Positions 7,807 to 16,157 are shown, counted from the first letter of the stretch. The stretch: DNA of 64,000 nucleotides from Blastococcus sp. TF02A-26 (GCF_003319125.1 NZ_QOHG01000002.1:62001-126000), one strand, 5' to 3'. Notes: a model not told the origin generated them from the sequence alone. Program-made: numbers and translations.

Positions 7807-9189
7807 TCAGGCGGAGGCCTCGACCAGCTCGGCCATCTCCTGCTCGATGAGGTCGGCGAGCAGATCGACGTCACCGACGGTGTCCCGGTCGGCGTTCAGG
7901 CAGACGTACACCCGGCCGTCGTAACTGGTCATGCCGATGGACAGCCCCTGACCGCGGACCAGGGGTACGACAGGGAAGACCTCGAGCATCCGCGCGCCGG
8001 CCGCGTAGAGCGGCACCTGCGGACCGGGCACGTTGGTGATGACCAGGTTGAACATGCGGCGCGACAGTCCGCGGGCGGCGCGGGCACCGAGCGCGTGCAG
8101 CGTCGGCGGGGCGAAGCCGGTCAGCGCGATCAGCGTGTCGGCGCCCACCGAGCGGCCCGACCGCGCGACCCCACGCATCGCGTAGCTCAGCCTGGCCAGC
8201 CGGACCCGCGGGTTGGCCTCCCCGACGGGCAGGTCCACCAGGTAGCTGGCGACCCGGTTTCCGGGAGCCTCCTGCTCGTCGCCCTGCACCGAGACCGGCA
8301 CGAGGGCCCGCACCGACGTCGACGCGACCACCGCCGCCCCGCGGGACAGCAGCCAGTCGCGCAGCGCACCGGTCACCACGGTGAGCAGGACGTCGTTCAC
8401 CGTGCCGCCGTGGGCCCGCCGCACCGCCTTGAGGTCGTCGAGGTCCGCCCGCGCGACCGCGACCCGGCGCTGCCGGCCACGGGCGGCGTTCAGCGGACTG
8501 TGCGGTGCGGAGAACACCGCCGACCGCGCGGCCCGGACGAACCCGGAGGCCGCGCCACCGAGGCGCGCCATCGTGGCCCGCACATCGGTGACCGCACCGC
8601 CGAGACTCTCCACGGCCGCCGAGGGCCGTTGGACGTACTCGGCCATGGCGGCACGCAGCAGCTCGGCGCCGCTGGGCAGCCGGCGCGGGTGCCACGGCTC
8701 GATCTCCGGCGCCGTGGCATCCGGCGAGGGGTCGAGCAGCACCTGCGCGATGTCCACCGCGCCCAACCCGTCGACCAGGGCCGGGTGCGTCTTGGTGATG
8801 ACCGCGACCCGCCCGTCGGCCAGTCCCTCGACGAGGTAGAGCTCCCACAGCGGCCGCCGTCGGTCCAGCGGTCGAGAGGTCAGCCGGGAGACCAGGTCCA
8901 GCAGCTGGCTCTCGGTGCCCGGCCGGGGCAGCGCCGACTGCCGGACGTGGTAGCTCACGTCGAAGTCGGGGTCGTCGGCCCACACCGGGTCGGCGAGACG
9001 ACCGGGGACCTCCAGCACGCGCTGCCGGTACCGGGGCACGAGCGGGAGCCGGGCCTCGACCAGCGCGGCGATCGCGTCCAGTCCCCCGGCCGGTGGCTCG
9101 AGCAGCAGGACCCCGGCGACGTGCATCGGGGCGTCGGACTCCTCCAGGTAGAGGAACGACGCGTCGATCGTCGTCAGCCGCTCCAGCAT
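7807..9189 (-). CDS. WS/DGAT-family acyltransferase with altered HHxxxDG motif
   Basis: A 460-residue protein of the wax ester synthase/acyl-CoA:diacylglycerol acyltransferase family, which makes storage triacylglycerol or wax esters at the membrane. The N-terminus MLERLTTIDASFLYLE and the later block around VNDVLLTVV and FNLVITNVPGP are typical. The active-site motif HHxxxDG reads H135-P136-A-L-V-D140-G141, so the second, general-base histidine is replaced by proline. The DNA at this point is unambiguous in frame. The enzyme may be inactive, use H135, or have another substrate. A TAGCGT -10 box at 9214-9219 and a GAGGGGGAG ribosome site precede the ATG at 9189. Length is normal for the family, arguing against decay. 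Confidence 0.88.
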   Translation of the reverse strand: MLERLTTIDASFLYLEESDAPMHVAGVLLLEPPAGGLDAIAALVEARLPLVPRYRQRVLEVPGRLADPVWADDPDFDVSYHVRQSALPRPGTESQLLDLVSRLTSRPLDRRRPLWELYLVEGLADGRVAVITKTHPALVDGLGAVDIAQVLLDPSPDATAPEIEPWHPRRLPSGAELLRAAMAEYVQRPSAAVESLGGAVTDVRATMARLGGAASGFVRAARSAVFSAPHSPLNAARGRQRRVAVARADLDDLKAVRRAHGGTVNDVLLTVVTGALRDWLLSRGAAVVASTSVRALVPVSVQGDEQEAPGNRVASYLVDLPVGEANPRVRLARLSYAMRGVARSGRSVGADTLIALTGFAPPTLHALGARAARGLSRRMFNLVITNVPGPQVPLYAAGARMLEVFPVVPLVRGQGLSIGMTSYDGRVYVCLNADRDTVGDVDLLADLIEQEMAELVEASA

Positions 9190-9213
9190 CAGCTCCCCCT
9201 CGGTCCGGCGCCC

Positions 9214-9219
9214 ACGCTA
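9214..9219 (-). promoter_or_regulatory. -10 box of WS/DGAT gene
   Basis: TAGCGT on the minus strand, 24 nt upstream of the ATG at 9189, followed by a clear ribosome site. The -35 region is not convincing. Confidence 0.38.
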
Positions 9220-9269
9220 CGCACCGGCGGCACCGGCCCTGCACGCATCCTGCTGCCCACAGGGCGGGC

Positions 9270-10565
9270 TCACCCGGCGGTCCGGCCGAGCGACCACCGG
9301 GTCCGGCGGGACGCACCGGCGGGGACGCCGGCCAACTGCGCGGCCAGCGCCCGGAGCCCCTCCCGCAACGGCGACGTCGGGGCGACCTCGGCGAGCGTGC
9401 GGCCCGAGGCCAGCGCGGCGTCGGCTGCCCGACGGTCGGCCGGCAGGAAGCAGTCGACCTCGCGCCCGGCGAAGCGTTGCAGGGCCTCTCCGATCTCGCG
9501 CTGCGGATCGCCGGGAACCGGGCCCCGGCGCACCTGGTTGACCACGACGAGCGGCTCGACCCCGGGGAGGACGTCCCGCAGGTCGCCCAGCGCCCGGATG
9601 CACCGCTGCAACGCCACCGGATCGGCGCCGCCGACGCACAGCACCACGTCCGCGGCCTCGAGGACCGCCAGGGTGGCGCCGTTCCGCCGGGGCGCGGCCG
9701 TGTCGAACGACAGCTCCTCGTCCTCCTCGAGACTGAAGCCGCAGTCCACGACGGTCAGCGCGGCAAGCCGGCGCGCCTCCTCGAGCACCTGCACCACCGC
9801 CGAGGGCCGCAGCTCGGGCCAGCGGTCGGCGCGTGCGAGACCGGTCAGCACGCCCAGACCCGGCCTGATCTCCCAGGCCAGTTGCCGCAGGGCCGTCTCG
9901 TCCAGGGTCCCCGCCGCCGCACGCCGCGCGGCTGCCGCCAGTCCGGGTGACTCGTCGAGCAGCCCGAGCACCTGGGCCACCACGCCGCCGTACACGTCGG
10001 CGTCGACGAGCAGGGCCTCGACTCCCAGGCGAGCCGCCTCGTCGGCCAATCCGACCGCCACGGTGGTCCGCCCCGGCGCCCCGGTCGGGCCCCAGACGGC
10101 GACCACGGTGCCGGCGCCGTCGGTGCGCTCCCCGACCGACTCGACCGGCGGCGACCCGGGCAGGGCCGCCCGCGGGTCCGCCACGTCGTGCCCGCTCGGC
10201 GGGCCACCCGCCACCGCCTCCCGCAGCGCCCGGGCGATCTCCTCCGGGCCGGCGTCGGCCGGGAGCACCCGCCGCACGCCCCACGCCTGCATGCGTCCGG
10301 CGGCCCGCTCGTCCCCGGGTTCCACCAGGCCGACGACCGCCACCCCCGCGGCGGCCAGCCGGGCCACCGCGTCGCCGTCCAGCCGGCGCAGGTCGGCCGA
10401 CAGGAGCGCCGCCTGCCCGGTCCCCGTCGCGGCAGCGGCGAGCAGGTCGCCCACGTCGACGCACCGCCGGACGACGGTCACGCCGTGGTCGGCGCGGTCG
10501 AGCGCCCCCACGAGAGCCGACTCCCAGGCGGCGCCGGTGACCGCGGTGAAGACCTGGAGCGCCAT
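9270..10565 (-). CDS. CpaE/MinD-like P-loop ATPase
   Basis: A 431-residue protein with an N-terminal response-receiver-like region (about 1-115) and a C-terminal ParA/MinD-type ATPase domain, the CpaE layout of Flp-type pilus systems. The deviant Walker A is GPTGAPGRTT (159-168), with Arg where the second lysine is usual. LLVDADVYGG and VVDCGFSLEEDEEL follow as switch and Walker B regions. CpaE proteins position pilus or secretion machinery at the membrane. Its ATG overlaps the stop of the upstream SAF-domain gene (ATGA), so the two are coupled. No TadA ATPase, TadB/C or pilin gene lies nearby, so it may serve another envelope process. The Arg-containing P-loop leaves ATP hydrolysis uncertain. 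Confidence 0.8.
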   Translation of the reverse strand: MALQVFTAVTGAAWESALVGALDRADHGVTVVRRCVDVGDLLAAAATGTGQAALLSADLRRLDGDAVARLAAAGVAVVGLVEPGDERAAGRMQAWGVRRVLPADAGPEEIARALREAVAGGPPSGHDVADPRAALPGSPPVESVGERTDGAGTVVAVWGPTGAPGRTTVAVGLADEAARLGVEALLVDADVYGGVVAQVLGLLDESPGLAAAARRAAAGTLDETALRQLAWEIRPGLGVLTGLARADRWPELRPSAVVQVLEEARRLAALTVVDCGFSLEEDEELSFDTAAPRRNGATLAVLEAADVVLCVGGADPVALQRCIRALGDLRDVLPGVEPLVVVNQVRRGPVPGDPQREIGEALQRFAGREVDCFLPADRRAADAALASGRTLAEVAPTSPLREGLRALAAQLAGVPAGASRRTRWSLGRTAG

Positions 10566-11359
10566 CAGCCGGTCGGCCCCGCGGGCGTCGTGGACGGGAC
10601 GGCGGAGGGCCTCGGCCCGCTCGAGGGCACCGTCCCCGACGGCGGCGCCGCGGAGTCCACCGAGTCGTGGACGACCACGACCAGCGGCCGGCCGCCGATC
10701 GCGGCCAGGACGTCGTCGGCGTCTCCGGCGGCCACCGACACGACCACCTGCACCGTCGTCGCCGCGCTCGACAGCACGCCGTCGCTCCGCCCCGACACCG
10801 CCTGCACCGGAGCACCCACGACGACCGGCGTGACCGCACCGTCGGCCGTCCCGGTCGCGCCTGCTGCGGCGTCGGCGACCGCGTACACGTCGACGACCTG
10901 CCCGCGGGCCAGCCCGGGCGGCACGAAGCCGGCCTGCACCGGCAGGGCCAGCTGAACCAGCTCCGGGACGTCCTCGAGCACCGACACCGGCAGCAGCTCG
11001 CCGTCGCCGACGGCCCGCGACAGGGTGCGCCCCTCCGGCCGGGTGCTGGTGGACAGGTACCGCCCCGCGGCGTCCTCGAGCCGGACGTCGACGGCGACCA
11101 GATCACCGTCGGAGAGCACGGTCCCGGCGGCCAGGTCGGCCGAGGCCGCCCACACCGGCACGGTGGTGTCCGCGGCGCCCACCACCCGGGCACCGAGCAG
11201 CACCGCCACCAGGACGAGCAGCACGCCGAGGACCAGCCGCAGGTCCAGCCATCGCGGCGGCCGGACCCGGCGGGGCACCGGGCCGCGCATCCGCACGGTC
11301 GGCGGCGGACCCGCCGGACCCGGCGCAGCCGGTGGAGGAGCCGTCCGGACGTCGGTCAC
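10565..11359 (-). CDS. SAF-domain, CpaB/RcpC-like membrane-anchored protein
   Basis: A 264-residue protein with a proline/arginine-rich cytoplasmic start, one transmembrane helix (about residues 38-58, LRLVLGVLLVLVAVLLGARV), then an extracytoplasmic SAF domain (about 65-130) as in CpaB/RcpC pilus-assembly proteins and flagellar FlgA. The tail is Pro/Ser/Thr-rich and probably extended. In Flp systems CpaB-type proteins sit in the periplasm and help secretin or pilus assembly; in a monoderm the role is less clear. The GTG at 11359 has GGAGG 8 nt upstream, and an in-frame extension to 11812 was rejected because it reads across the opposite-strand HTH gene. It is coupled to the CpaE-like gene. 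Confidence 0.78.
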   Translation of the reverse strand: MTDVRTAPPPAAPGPAGPPPTVRMRGPVPRRVRPPRWLDLRLVLGVLLVLVAVLLGARVVGAADTTVPVWAASADLAAGTVLSDGDLVAVDVRLEDAAGRYLSTSTRPEGRTLSRAVGDGELLPVSVLEDVPELVQLALPVQAGFVPPGLARGQVVDVYAVADAAAGATGTADGAVTPVVVGAPVQAVSGRSDGVLSSAATTVQVVVSVAAGDADDVLAAIGGRPLVVVVHDSVDSAAPPSGTVPSSGPRPSAVPSTTPAGPTG

Positions 11360-11467
11360 CGGCGTCGCCTCCGTCCACGGTCGGCGGGGCGTCCCGCCGC
11401 TGCTCAGCCGCCGGGATCCGACGGTCGGACGCAGATGATGCGCGACGAACACGTGCTCGTGCACGGG

Positions 11468-11491
11468 TTGTCCACACGTTCGGGTGTGGAC
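11468..11491. promoter_or_regulatory. Inverted DnaA-box-like pair (operator candidate)
   Basis: TTGTCCACA at 11468-11476 matches the GC-rich actinobacterial DnaA-box consensus. The perfect 8 bp inverted repeat GTCCACAC (11470-11477) / GTGTGGAC (11484-11491) surrounds a 6 nt loop. It sits between the divergent SAF-domain and HTH genes and could bind DnaA or the HTH protein. Confidence 0.4.
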
Positions 11492-11554
11492 GGTGCGGCC
11501 GCAGCCACCGGGAGGCTGACAGACTGACGCCGACCCCCGGATGAGAGACCGCCG

Positions 11555-11806
11555 ATGCCCACACCGCGCTTCCTGACGCTCGCCGACGTGGCGGAGATCC
11601 TGAACGTCTCCTGGCGGCAGGTGTACGCGCTCGTCCGGCGCAAGGAACTCATCGCCATCCAGATCGGCGGGCGCGGTCAGTGGCGGGTCGAGGTCGACGA
11701 GCTGGAGCGGTTCATCCAGCAGCGCTACGCCGAGGCCCGTGCCGGGAACGTGCCCGAGCTGGAGCCGGAGACCGGGGACTCGGCGGCGGGCGTCGAGGGC
11801 GCCTAG
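11555..11806 (+). CDS. Small excisionase/BldC-type HTH DNA-binding protein
   Basis: An 83-residue protein with a winged helix-turn-helix domain of the excisionase/MerR class at about residues 5-55 (FLTLADVAEILNVSWRQVYALV, then a wing around GGRGQWRVEVDELERF) and an acidic tail. It resembles the BldC-like regulators and small HTH proteins of actinobacteria. No integrase accompanies it, so a regulatory rather than excision role is more likely. It is divergent from the SAF/CpaE pair with the inverted TTGTCCACA site between them, so autoregulation or control of that pair is plausible. Its stop overlaps, by 4 bp on opposite strands (CTAG), the stop of the next gene. Confidence 0.82.
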   Translation: MPTPRFLTLADVAEILNVSWRQVYALVRRKELIAIQIGGRGQWRVEVDELERFIQQRYAEARAGNVPELEPETGDSAAGVEGA

Positions 11807-12393
11807 TCCCACCCGGGGGCGAGTCGTCGCACCGCGGCGACCGCGTCGAGCGCGATCGCGCGGACCCCCTGCACCGCCGCTCCCCGCCGCGGCTCACCGG
11901 CCGGGTGCTCGGCGAGCTCCAGGTAGTCCGCACCCACGCGGTCCACCGTGCCGGTGCACGCCCCGCCGTCGTCGAGCAGTACCTGGACCGCTGCACGGTC
12001 GCGGGCCAGACCACGCAACGCCCACCGCAGGTCCAGCCGCCGGGCGACCTCCCGCTCGTCGGGGACCGCGGTCGTGCGGTCGAGCCCCGCCACCGTGCGC
12101 ACGGCCGGCAGCGCGACGAGCACCTCGCGCCCGCCGGCCTCGGTCATCAGCAGCCAGCCGGGGCCGCACTCGAGCAGGACCCCGCGCAGGTCCCCGGCAC
12201 CCCGGCAGCGCACCGTGAGCTGGCGCCCGGTCGCGCCGCCGATGCGGTCCGCCAGCCGGACCGCGCCGGACTCCAGCCGCGCCCGCGAGGCGTCCTCCGC
12301 CCGCTCGGCCGCGACCTCGCCGGCGTCCAGCTCCGCCTGCAGGTCGGCGAACAACCGCTGCCACCGCACGGGGCGGAGCGTACCTCTGTACAC
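11803..12393 (-). CDS. Conserved actinobacterial protein of unknown function
   Basis: A 196-residue protein that I do not recognise by name. The first part (about 8-50) is a charged helix, WQRLFADLQAELDAGE, typical of a family found near the secA region in actinobacteria. Two beta-rich stretches follow (LTVRCRGAGDLRGVLLECG and VDRVGADYLELAEH) that look like tandem small-barrel, Sm/LSM-like folds. No cysteines of interest, membrane helix or catalytic motif is visible. The GTG at 12393 is the longest start; a GTG at 12369, directly before the WQRLF helix, is equally possible. It is convergent with the HTH gene and divergent from the LysM gene. Confidence 0.68.
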   Translation of the reverse strand: MYRGTLRPVRWQRLFADLQAELDAGEVAAERAEDASRARLESGAVRLADRIGGATGRQLTVRCRGAGDLRGVLLECGPGWLLMTEAGGREVLVALPAVRTVAGLDRTTAVPDEREVARRLDLRWALRGLARDRAAVQVLLDDGGACTGTVDRVGADYLELAEHPAGEPRRGAAVQGVRAIALDAVAAVRRLAPGWD

Positions 12394-12453
12394 ATGCCTT
12401 GCGTTTGGTGACGTTTGCTTGCTCTAGTACTCGAACCGATACGAGGAGGGGCG

Positions 12454-13182
12454 ATGTCGCTACGACGTCTGGCCGGCACGACCGCCGCGATGGCGGTCGT
12501 CGCGGCGCTGCTGGCGGCGCTGAGCGCGGATCTGCCGGGTCCGGGCGTCCTCGCCGACCCGCAGGCGTTCGTCGACACCGCCGGTCCCGATCGCCTCGTC
12601 GCCGGGCTCGCCGCGCAGCTGGCCTGGCTCGCCTGGGGGTGGGGCGCCCTGGGCCTCGTCCTCACCGCACTCTCCGCGATCCCGGGGATCGTCGGCGGCC
12701 TCGCCCGTGGAGTCGGCCGCCTCGTCCTCCCCGCCGGCGTGCGCCGCGCGGCGGCCGTCGCCCTCGGGGTGGGGCTCGTCGTCGTCACGCCGACCCTGAC
12801 CGCCTGCTCCCCCGCGGCCCAGCCGGCGGCCGCGGTCCAGTCGCTGCCCCAGAGCCTCCCCGTGCCCGACTGGCCGGCCGGCCCCGCACCCGCACCCGCC
12901 GAGGCCCCGCCCGCGGCACCCTCTCCCGCACCGGTGCCCGCCTGGCCGGCCGGCGAGCACGTCGTCCTCCCCGGCGACTGCCTGTGGGACATCGCCGCGG
13001 CCGACCTCCGCGCACGCACCGGCGCCGAGCCGCACGCCACCGAGGTCGCGCGGGCGGTCGAGGCGTGGTGGGCCGCCAACGCCGACGTCATCGGGCCCGA
13101 TCCCGACCTGTTGCTTCCCGGCCAGGTGCTGCGCGCACCGGTCACCCCCGCCCCGCCTCCCGAGAGCGAGAACCCCGCATGA
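12454..13182 (+). CDS. LysM-domain membrane protein
   Basis: A 242-residue protein with an N-terminal membrane segment (about 6-25), further hydrophobic segments at about 50-75 and 93-112, a Pro/Ala-rich linker (about 120-165), and a C-terminal LysM-like domain (GEHVVLPGDCLWDIAAADL to LLLPGQVLRAP). LysM domains bind peptidoglycan, so the C-terminus is probably in the wall space. The ATG at 12454 has a strong GAGGAGG site 4-5 nt upstream, which decides it over a start 13 codons earlier. Its stop overlaps the ATG of the Rv3235-family gene, so the pair is coupled. It resembles the LysM proteins upstream of secA in other actinobacteria. The exact role is unknown. Confidence 0.8.
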   Translation: MSLRRLAGTTAAMAVVAALLAALSADLPGPGVLADPQAFVDTAGPDRLVAGLAAQLAWLAWGWGALGLVLTALSAIPGIVGGLARGVGRLVLPAGVRRAAAVALGVGLVVVTPTLTACSPAAQPAAAVQSLPQSLPVPDWPAGPAPAPAEAPPAAPSPAPVPAWPAGEHVVLPGDCLWDIAAADLRARTGAEPHATEVARAVEAWWAANADVIGPDPDLLLPGQVLRAPVTPAPPPESENPA

Positions 13183-13724
13183 CCGCGCCACCGTCCGCCG
13201 CGCCCGCTCCCCCCGTCGCGCCGCTCCGGACGTTCCGCCTGACCGTCGTCCCGACACCACAGCCCCCGCTCTGCGAGGAGCCGCCCACCCCGCTGGTGCG
13301 GCACGGGATGGCACCGCCCCGGCCGCGGTACCGCCCCGGACCGCGCCCCCGCGAGGCACACCGGCGGGCGCCGGACTTCGGGCCGACCTGGTCGGCGCGC
13401 GGTGACCTCCCCGATCCGGCCCTGACCGGGCGGCGGCTGCTCACGCTGGCGCTGGAGGGCCTGGCGGGGCTCCGCCCGCTCTCGCAGGTGCAGCGCCTGA
13501 CCGCACCGAACCTCTACGCGGCGCTCACCGCTCGGCGCCGGCCCGCGTGGTGCGCGGGCGGGACGGCGCCGGTGCTGCTCGGCCCCGTGCACGTCTGCGA
13601 GCCGGTCGACGGCGTCGCCGAGATCAGCGCCGTCGCCCGCCGCTCGGGCCGGGCGCACGCGGTGGCCGCCCGGCTCGAGGGGATCGACGGCCGGTGGCGC
13701 TGCACCGCCCTGCAGATCGGCTGA
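13179..13724 (+). CDS. Rv3235-family (DUF6459) protein
   Basis: A 181-residue protein: a Pro/Arg/Ala-rich disordered first half (about 1-85) and a conserved C-terminal half (about 86-181) with QRLTAPNLYAALTARR and RWRCTALQIG. This matches the Rv3235 family (DUF6459), a conserved actinobacterial protein encoded near secA1. No enzyme motif is visible; the compact C-terminus could be a cystatin/NTF2-like alpha+beta fold, which is speculative. It is translationally coupled to the LysM gene through an ATGA overlap, so the two may act in the same envelope process. It converges on the CNNM pair with a short gap. Confidence 0.82.
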   Translation: MTAPPSAAPAPPVAPLRTFRLTVVPTPQPPLCEEPPTPLVRHGMAPPRPRYRPGPRPREAHRRAPDFGPTWSARGDLPDPALTGRRLLTLALEGLAGLRPLSQVQRLTAPNLYAALTARRRPAWCAGGTAPVLLGPVHVCEPVDGVAEISAVARRSGRAHAVAARLEGIDGRWRCTALQIG

Positions 13725-13746
13725 GCGGCCATCTGCGGCCCGACCC

Positions 13747-14772
13747 TCAGCCCGCTACCACCGCCTGCTGCGGGAACAGCCTGCGCAGGACGTCGGCCAG
13801 GGTGATCACGCCGCTCACCGACCCGGCGTCGGTGACGAGCGCCAGGTGGTTGCGGGTCTCCCGCATCGCCTTGAGCGCGGCGTGCACGGTGGTGCCGGCG
13901 TCGATGGTGAACACGGGCCGGGCGAACGAGGCCGCGGGCGCCTCGTCCGGCGCGGTCAGCGTGTCCCGGACGTGCACCACCCCGGTGATCCGCTCGCCGG
14001 CACCCGTGCCCAGCAGGATCCGCAGGTGACCGCTGCGCCGGGTGAGCGCGCGGACGTCGCCGACCGTCGCGCCGGCCGGGACCCCGGTGGGCACCGACTG
14101 CACACCGAGCAGTTCACGGACCGTCATGTGCTCCAGCTCCAGCGCGCCGGAGATCTGCGCGGAGAACCGCGCGTCCAGCGCGCCGACGTTGGCCGAGTGC
14201 TCGACCAGCGACCGGAGCGCGTCCGGGCTGTGGCCCACGGCCATCTCGTCCGTGGGTTCGACCCCGACCCTGCGGACGAGCCGGTTCGCCAGCTCGTTGA
14301 GCCCGCGCAGCAGCGGCCGGAACACCGCCATGAACCCGCGCATGGGCAGCGCCAGCAGGGTGGCCGACCGCTCGGGGTGGGCGATCGCCCACGACTTCGG
14401 GGCCATCTCGCCCACCACGAGGTGGATGAAGGTGATCACGACCAGCGCGAGGACGAACCCCAGCACGTCGGCGGCCACCAGCGGCAGCCCCCACGACTCG
14501 AACAGCGGGGTCAGCCAGTGGTGGACGGCGGGCTTGCTGATCGCACCCAGCGCCAGCGTCGCCGCCGTGATGCCCAGCTGCGCACCGGCCAGCAGCAGCG
14601 TCAGCTCCCCCGAGCTGCGCAGCGCCGCCCGCGCGGAGCGGCTGGTCGCCGCGGCGTCCTCCAGGCGGTGCCGCTTGGCGGCCAGCGCGGCGAACTCGAC
14701 GGCCACGAAGAAGGCGCTCAGCGCCACGATGCCGATCGTCACCGGGACGACGACCCAGGGACTGTCGCTCAT
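13747..14772 (-). CDS. CNNM/CBS-domain membrane protein (hemolysin-C-like)
   Basis: A 341-residue protein with an N-terminal CNNM transmembrane domain (about 1-185, four helices including PVTIGIVALSAFFVAVEFAALAAKRH) and a C-terminal pair of CBS domains (about 205-335). CNNM proteins are linked to Mg2+ or other divalent cation transport, and CBS pairs bind adenine nucleotides. There is no CorC/HlyC C-terminal domain, unlike its neighbour. Its ATG overlaps the stop of the upstream CNNM gene (ATGA), a common actinobacterial pairing suggesting a heteromeric complex. The start is fixed by the overlap. The old hemolysin name reflects annotation history, not activity. Confidence 0.88.
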   Translation of the reverse strand: MSDSPWVVVPVTIGIVALSAFFVAVEFAALAAKRHRLEDAAATSRSARAALRSSGELTLLLAGAQLGITAATLALGAISKPAVHHWLTPLFESWGLPLVAADVLGFVLALVVITFIHLVVGEMAPKSWAIAHPERSATLLALPMRGFMAVFRPLLRGLNELANRLVRRVGVEPTDEMAVGHSPDALRSLVEHSANVGALDARFSAQISGALELEHMTVRELLGVQSVPTGVPAGATVGDVRALTRRSGHLRILLGTGAGERITGVVHVRDTLTAPDEAPAASFARPVFTIDAGTTVHAALKAMRETRNHLALVTDAGSVSGVITLADVLRRLFPQQAVVAG

Positions 14773-16157
14773 CGCGCGGCCTCCTCGACGGTCCCGGCCG
14801 CGCTCTCGACCTCGGGCAGCGTGAGCCGCACCCGCGCGGGCACGTGCCGCTCGACGGCGAGCACCTCCACGCGCAGGTGGCGGGGCGCGTCGTCGCCACC
14901 GGCCAGCAGACCGGGGTCGGGCGGCAGTTCCACCTCGATGGTCGTGCCCTCCTCGGGCAGGCCGCCGTGCGCGGCGATCACCAGGCCGGACACGGTCTCG
15001 TAGTCACCACGCGGCAGGTCCGTGCCGAGCGCCCGCTCGACCTCGTCGACGTGCACGTCGCCGGCCATCTCCCAGACTCCGTCGCCCTCCACCGGCACGT
15101 AGCCGGGACTGACCTCCTCGTCGTGCTCGTCGGTGATCTCCCCGACCAGCTCCTCGGCGAGGTCCTCCAGCGTGATGACGCCGGCGAACCCGCCGTACTC
15201 GTCGACCACGCAGGCCAGCTGGTTGCGGGAGTCGGCGAGCTGGCGCAGCACGTCGGGCAGCGCGGTCAGGTGCGAGACCACCAGCGCCGGGCGGGCGATG
15301 GCCGTGACCGGCGCGGTGTCCGGCTCGTCGGTCGACAGCAGGTCCGCCAGGTGCACCACGCCGACGACGTCCTGGGTGTCCTCGGCGAGCACCGGGTAGC
15401 GCGAGTGGCCCGCGGCCATGCGCTCGCGCACCTCCCCGAGGGTGTCGACGTCCTCCACGACGTCGACCCGGGCCCGCGGGATCATCGCGTGCTCCACGTC
15501 GCGGCGGGGGAAGTCGAGGATGCGGTCGAGCATCATCGACAGCTCGACCGGCAGGTCACCGCTCTCGCGGGAGTCCTCGACGATGTGCTCGAGGTCCCGG
15601 GCGGTCGCCGCGTGCTCGACGTCGTGCACCGGCTCGATCCGCAGGACCCGCAGCAGCAGGTTCGACGCCTGGTCGAACACCCAGATCAGCCAGCCGAACA
15701 GCTTCAGGTAGAGCACGGTCGAGCCGGCCAGCCGCACCGCGACCGGCTGCGGCCGGGCGATCGCGAGGTTCTTGGGGAACAGCTCGCCGAACAGCATCTG
15801 GACGACGGTGGAGAACAGCAGCGCGAGGACGGCGCCGATGCCCACGCCGACGGCGGTCGGGATGCCGACGCCGCCCAGCAGCGTGCCGAGGGACTCACCG
15901 ATCAGCGGCTCGGCGACGTAGCCGACCAGCAGCCCGGTGACCGTGATCCCCAACTGGGCGCCGGAGAGCATGAACGAGGTCCGCCGGGTCACCTGGAGCG
16001 CGCGGCGCGCACCGGCGTCCCCCGCCTCGGCGCGCGCGGTCAGCGCCGAGCGGTCCACGGACATGAACGCGAACTCCTGGGCCACGAAGTAGCCCGTGAG
16101 CGCGGTGATCGCGCCCACCACGAGCACGCCCGCCAGCAGCGCGAGCACTGTCGTCAC
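14769..16157 (-). CDS. CNNM/CBS/CorC-domain membrane protein
   Basis: A 462-residue protein: CNNM transmembrane domain (about 1-195), CBS pair (about 215-335; RYPVLAEDTQDVVGVVHLADLL and ACVVDEYGGFAGVITLEDLAEELVGEI are typical), and a CorC/HlyC transporter-associated C-terminal domain (about 350-440). The family is associated with divalent cation homeostasis, either transport or control of it. It is the upstream member of a two-gene overlapping unit. The GTG at 16157 precedes the first membrane helix directly, as usual for the family. Length is ordinary. The partner lacks the CorC domain, so this subunit may carry the regulatory role. Confidence 0.88.
   Translation of the reverse strand: MTTVLALLAGVLVVGAITALTGYFVAQEFAFMSVDRSALTARAEAGDAGARRALQVTRRTSFMLSGAQLGITVTGLLVGYVAEPLIGESLGTLLGGVGIPTAVGVGIGAVLALLFSTVVQMLFGELFPKNLAIARPQPVAVRLAGSTVLYLKLFGWLIWVFDQASNLLLRVLRIEPVHDVEHAATARDLEHIVEDSRESGDLPVELSMMLDRILDFPRRDVEHAMIPRARVDVVEDVDTLGEVRERMAAGHSRYPVLAEDTQDVVGVVHLADLLSTDEPDTAPVTAIARPALVVSHLTALPDVLRQLADSRNQLACVVDEYGGFAGVITLEDLAEELVGEITDEHDEEVSPGYVPVEGDGVWEMAGDVHVDEVERALGTDLPRGDYETVSGLVIAAHGGLPEEGTTIEVELPPDPGLLAGGDDAPRHLRVEVLAVERHVPARVRLTLPEVESAAGTVEEAAR

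Noticed and set aside
4825-10833. A 2000-codon open frame on the plus strand across the EccC-like gene and beyond.
   Set aside because: It runs through the EccC-like gene in another frame and antisense to three recognised genes. Its product is Arg/Pro/Gly-rich low complexity, typical of shadow frames in GC-rich DNA.
9270-11359. A functional Flp pilus locus.
   Set aside because: Only CpaE-like and CpaB-like genes are present. TadA, TadB/C, pilin and prepilin peptidase are absent nearby.
11555-11806. A prophage or integrative element signalled by an excisionase-like gene.
   Set aside because: No integrase, attachment-site repeats, tRNA or phage genes are near; the protein fits BldC-type regulators.
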